Source: Drosophila pseudoobscura
Lineage: Eukaryota; Arthropoda; Insecta; Diptera; Drosophilidae
Assembly: GCF_009870125.1 (NCBI RefSeq)
Contig: NC_046682.1
Span: 992,001-1,056,000 of the forward strand
Direction of reading: 5' to 3'
DNA: 64,000 bases
The notes beneath the pieces are model-generated. The model made no database searches. It saw nothing but the letters and a program-made list of their open reading frames with translations, and was not told the origin of the DNA. A program made the position numbers and the translations under genes. Shown here piece by piece: positions 62,041 through 64,000 of the stretch (position 1 is its first letter; every line of letters begins with the position of its first letter).

Positions 62041-63520
62041 TTATGTGGAATAATGACTAATGACAAATTTTAGCTATTTTCATACCGCACCGTCCTTTGA
62101 ATATCTCCCTCTCTATCTCTTTCCACCACCGAACTACTATCCGATCTTTGTATCTCGTTCACGGGAGGGGTAGGGGTAAAAAATAATAGGCAAAAAAAAG
62201 AGCAAACATTACAATTTAAAACGAAAGCAATAAAACAAATATTTTTTGTGGGCAAAAAACAATTTGCGATCTAGAGGGTATTTCAAAGTTGGACAGAAGT
62301 TCGAAGCGCACAGAAAGATTCAATCATCACAATTTTAAGAACAATATACTTTAGGAACAATACAAGACATACATTTCACATACATGCATATGTATATGTA
62401 GTTTTTTTTCAGAAATATGCGAATTTATGAAGATAATCCAATTACAAACCAAAGATTTGGAACACATACTTTTCCTTTATTACATTGCACAGTGGGGCCT
62501 TTGGTAATTTCAGCTTGCGAAATAACTTGTAACTTCGGAACAAAAATGTTTTTATGAAATAAAATTTGTAGTAATTTCGTTTATCCAAAGAAATTCCTTG
62601 CAGATAAGCCTCGATATCCATAAGTTCACTACTAAATGCTGCTTGAATCATTTTATTTCAGATTTTATGATTCTCCCTTTCGCGAAATTTATATATATGT
62701 ACATATGTACATAAGTTTTAAAACGAACTCTGTTAAGCTATTAAGCTTTTTGTTAAAGTTTTAAATACAAGTCGAGCAGGTTCGATGTAATTAGGTACAA
62801 TTTATTGGTAGACGAAAGCAAAAATGCAACTACAACTACAGCAAGAACGATAAAACGATTGATAGGATAGCTATGACGATCAGCTCAAGACTATTGTGGG
62901 CTGACGGGGCGAATTACCAGGGCACTATGCAGATAGTCCTAGAAAAAGGCGAGAGAGGGTAATAGACGGAGAGCGTTAGAGTGGAGCACAAACGATAGAT
63001 AGAACGCGAGAGAATGGCTTAGATGCTGTAACTGCAGGTAGGAAGAAGGTGGGACAGTGAAACGAAAGAACTACCGCTGCCGTTTATGTACAGTGGGCAG
63101 TGGAACTAGTGAACAATAATGATGATTATGTTAGGCGGCACCACCGGCTATTGACGACTACAAATCGGTCTGGGAAACCCGACAAACTCCATACATATAT
63201 TTTTGTCACGCAATGAGGAAATCGGTCTAAATGCCGCAGAGGCAGCTGGAATCGGCTGGCGCTTTAAGATTTATGTCAACGAACATACAAAAAATCTTTT
63301 TTTTGTAAGTAATTGAAAAATACTCCAAATATTAGATAGTTTGAAAAAACGATTTTTCTGTATACCTACATATATAGTCTATGCACCAGACCTTTTTTTT
63401 TATTGAATAACGTTACTAGTAAATGAAACTAACGCAAGAGAAAACAAAAAATTATTCTTATGTTACATGGTTATTAACTGAAAAATGCAGTATGCGCATA
63501 CAATTAAGTACATTTTTAAT
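62041..63520. other. Sparse region with one weak minus-strand frame
   Basis: No confident gene. The minus frame 62651-62442 begins MIQAAFSSELMDIEAYLQGI and meets a good donor (AAAA|GTATGT at ~62474), so it could be a first exon, but no following exon in phase is seen to the left. 62870-63100 is purine-rich (GAGAGAGGGTAATAGACGGA). 63190-63520 is AT-rich. Confidence 0.35.
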
Positions 63521-63521
63521 C

Positions 63522-64000
63522 AAGAAACGAGGGGGAACGTTGTGAGTTGCTGCGGACACCGCAACTCTACAGCTATACCCGATACTAAGTCAGTATGGCT
63601 CTCCTCCGGCAGACGCCGCGAATATTAAACGACACGACAAAGAGTGCGTGCGAGAGAGACAGAAAATCAGTCTGAGCGTGACGTCGGGCGCTGCGTAGCC
63701 AGTGCAAATTGATTTTTTCCTTTTGGCTATAAAAATTATCTGATCTGATCCAGATTCAGCAATCTGATAGATATGGTGGTTATCTATGATTTTGCGTTTT
63801 TAGTTTTCTGGAATGTGCAATATTGTGGATGCAACAGATTTTCGTCCTTTGTGGGGGCGGAAGGGGGTTGGGCGAAATTCGGAGATATACGTTTTATAGT
63901 GAGATCAAACAGAAGTGCGGATACTAAATTTGGTTACTCTAGCCTTAATAGTCTCTGAGCTTTGTTGATGCCCCAGATTTTCGTCCTTTGCGGGGGCGGA
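63522..64000 (+). repeat. Left part of a long copy of the abundant interspersed repeat
   Basis: From GAAACGAGGGGGAACGTTGT it follows the 28256-29344 copy closely, base by base with few changes, until it is cut by the window edge in the GTCCTTTGCGGGGGCGG block. The close match of these two copies implies recent activity. Confidence 0.88.

Noticed and set aside
62070..62255. Minus-strand frame ending in a hydrophilic acidic stretch
   Set aside because: The charged stretch comes from simple GAGATAGAGAGGGAGAT DNA, and its phase does not fit the candidate exon at 62442-62651.

Overview
The window is animal nuclear DNA and reads as Drosophila, specifically a stretch of the dot chromosome (Muller element F; chromosome 4 of D. 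melanogaster). All eight confidently recognised genes have relatives that I know from that chromosome. They are split by introns with GT/AG ends, many only 55-75 bp long. The DNA between them is AT-rich, full of TACATATGTA-type microsatellites and broken transposons. The species cannot be settled from the sequence alone. By the intervals listed here, very roughly a quarter of the window is repeat-derived.

Layout from left to right. (1) 971-3747 (+): yellow-h, a secreted MRJP/Yellow protein. (2) 4524-12858 (+): a 13-exon fibulin-like matrix protein with an anaphylatoxin-like domain, 12 EGF modules and a fibulin C-terminal module. Its introns hold a dead Sp/Btd-type zinc-finger gene copy, a LINE fragment, a species repeat and a Helentron fragment. 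(3) 13069-14377 (-): Crk, an SH2-SH3-SH3 adaptor, tail-to-tail with the fibulin gene. (4) 14.4-26.3 kb: a transposon-rich gap with Helentron pieces, a LINE, two Tc1-like elements and a Tc1 remnant. Inside it, 19314-20222 contains three phase-compatible exons of a gene I do not recognise. (5) 26365/26742-35992 (+): a seven-pass membrane protein of PRRT3/PRRT4 type. Its 4.8 kb first intron holds repeats, a hAT remnant, an internally deleted PIF/Harbinger element and a foldback MITE. (6) 37590-40349 (-): a TTC39/IML2-family protein, convergent with gene 5. (7) 43436-46333 (+): Abcd1, a peroxisomal ABC half-transporter with one GC-AG intron. (8) 48646-49865 (+): Arl4, a small GTPase with a long Ser-rich insert. 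(9) 50989-58664 (+): a synaptopodin-2-like actin/Z-disc protein (CG1674 type). (10) 59.4-64 kb: two non-LTR retrotransposon fragments head-on, sparse DNA, and the left end of the species repeat.

The genes do not form a pathway. What unites them is synteny: genes of the F element, with spliced reading frames that stay open and in phase in every case. The exon joins given here were worked out by hand from splice signals, phase and family resemblance; they are strong inferences, not transcript evidence. I found no convincing undescribed system. The most worthwhile leads are the unidentified three-exon gene, the Sp-like dead copy, the 32-bp perfect palindrome shared by Helentron copies, and the possible N-terminal extension of the seven-pass protein.
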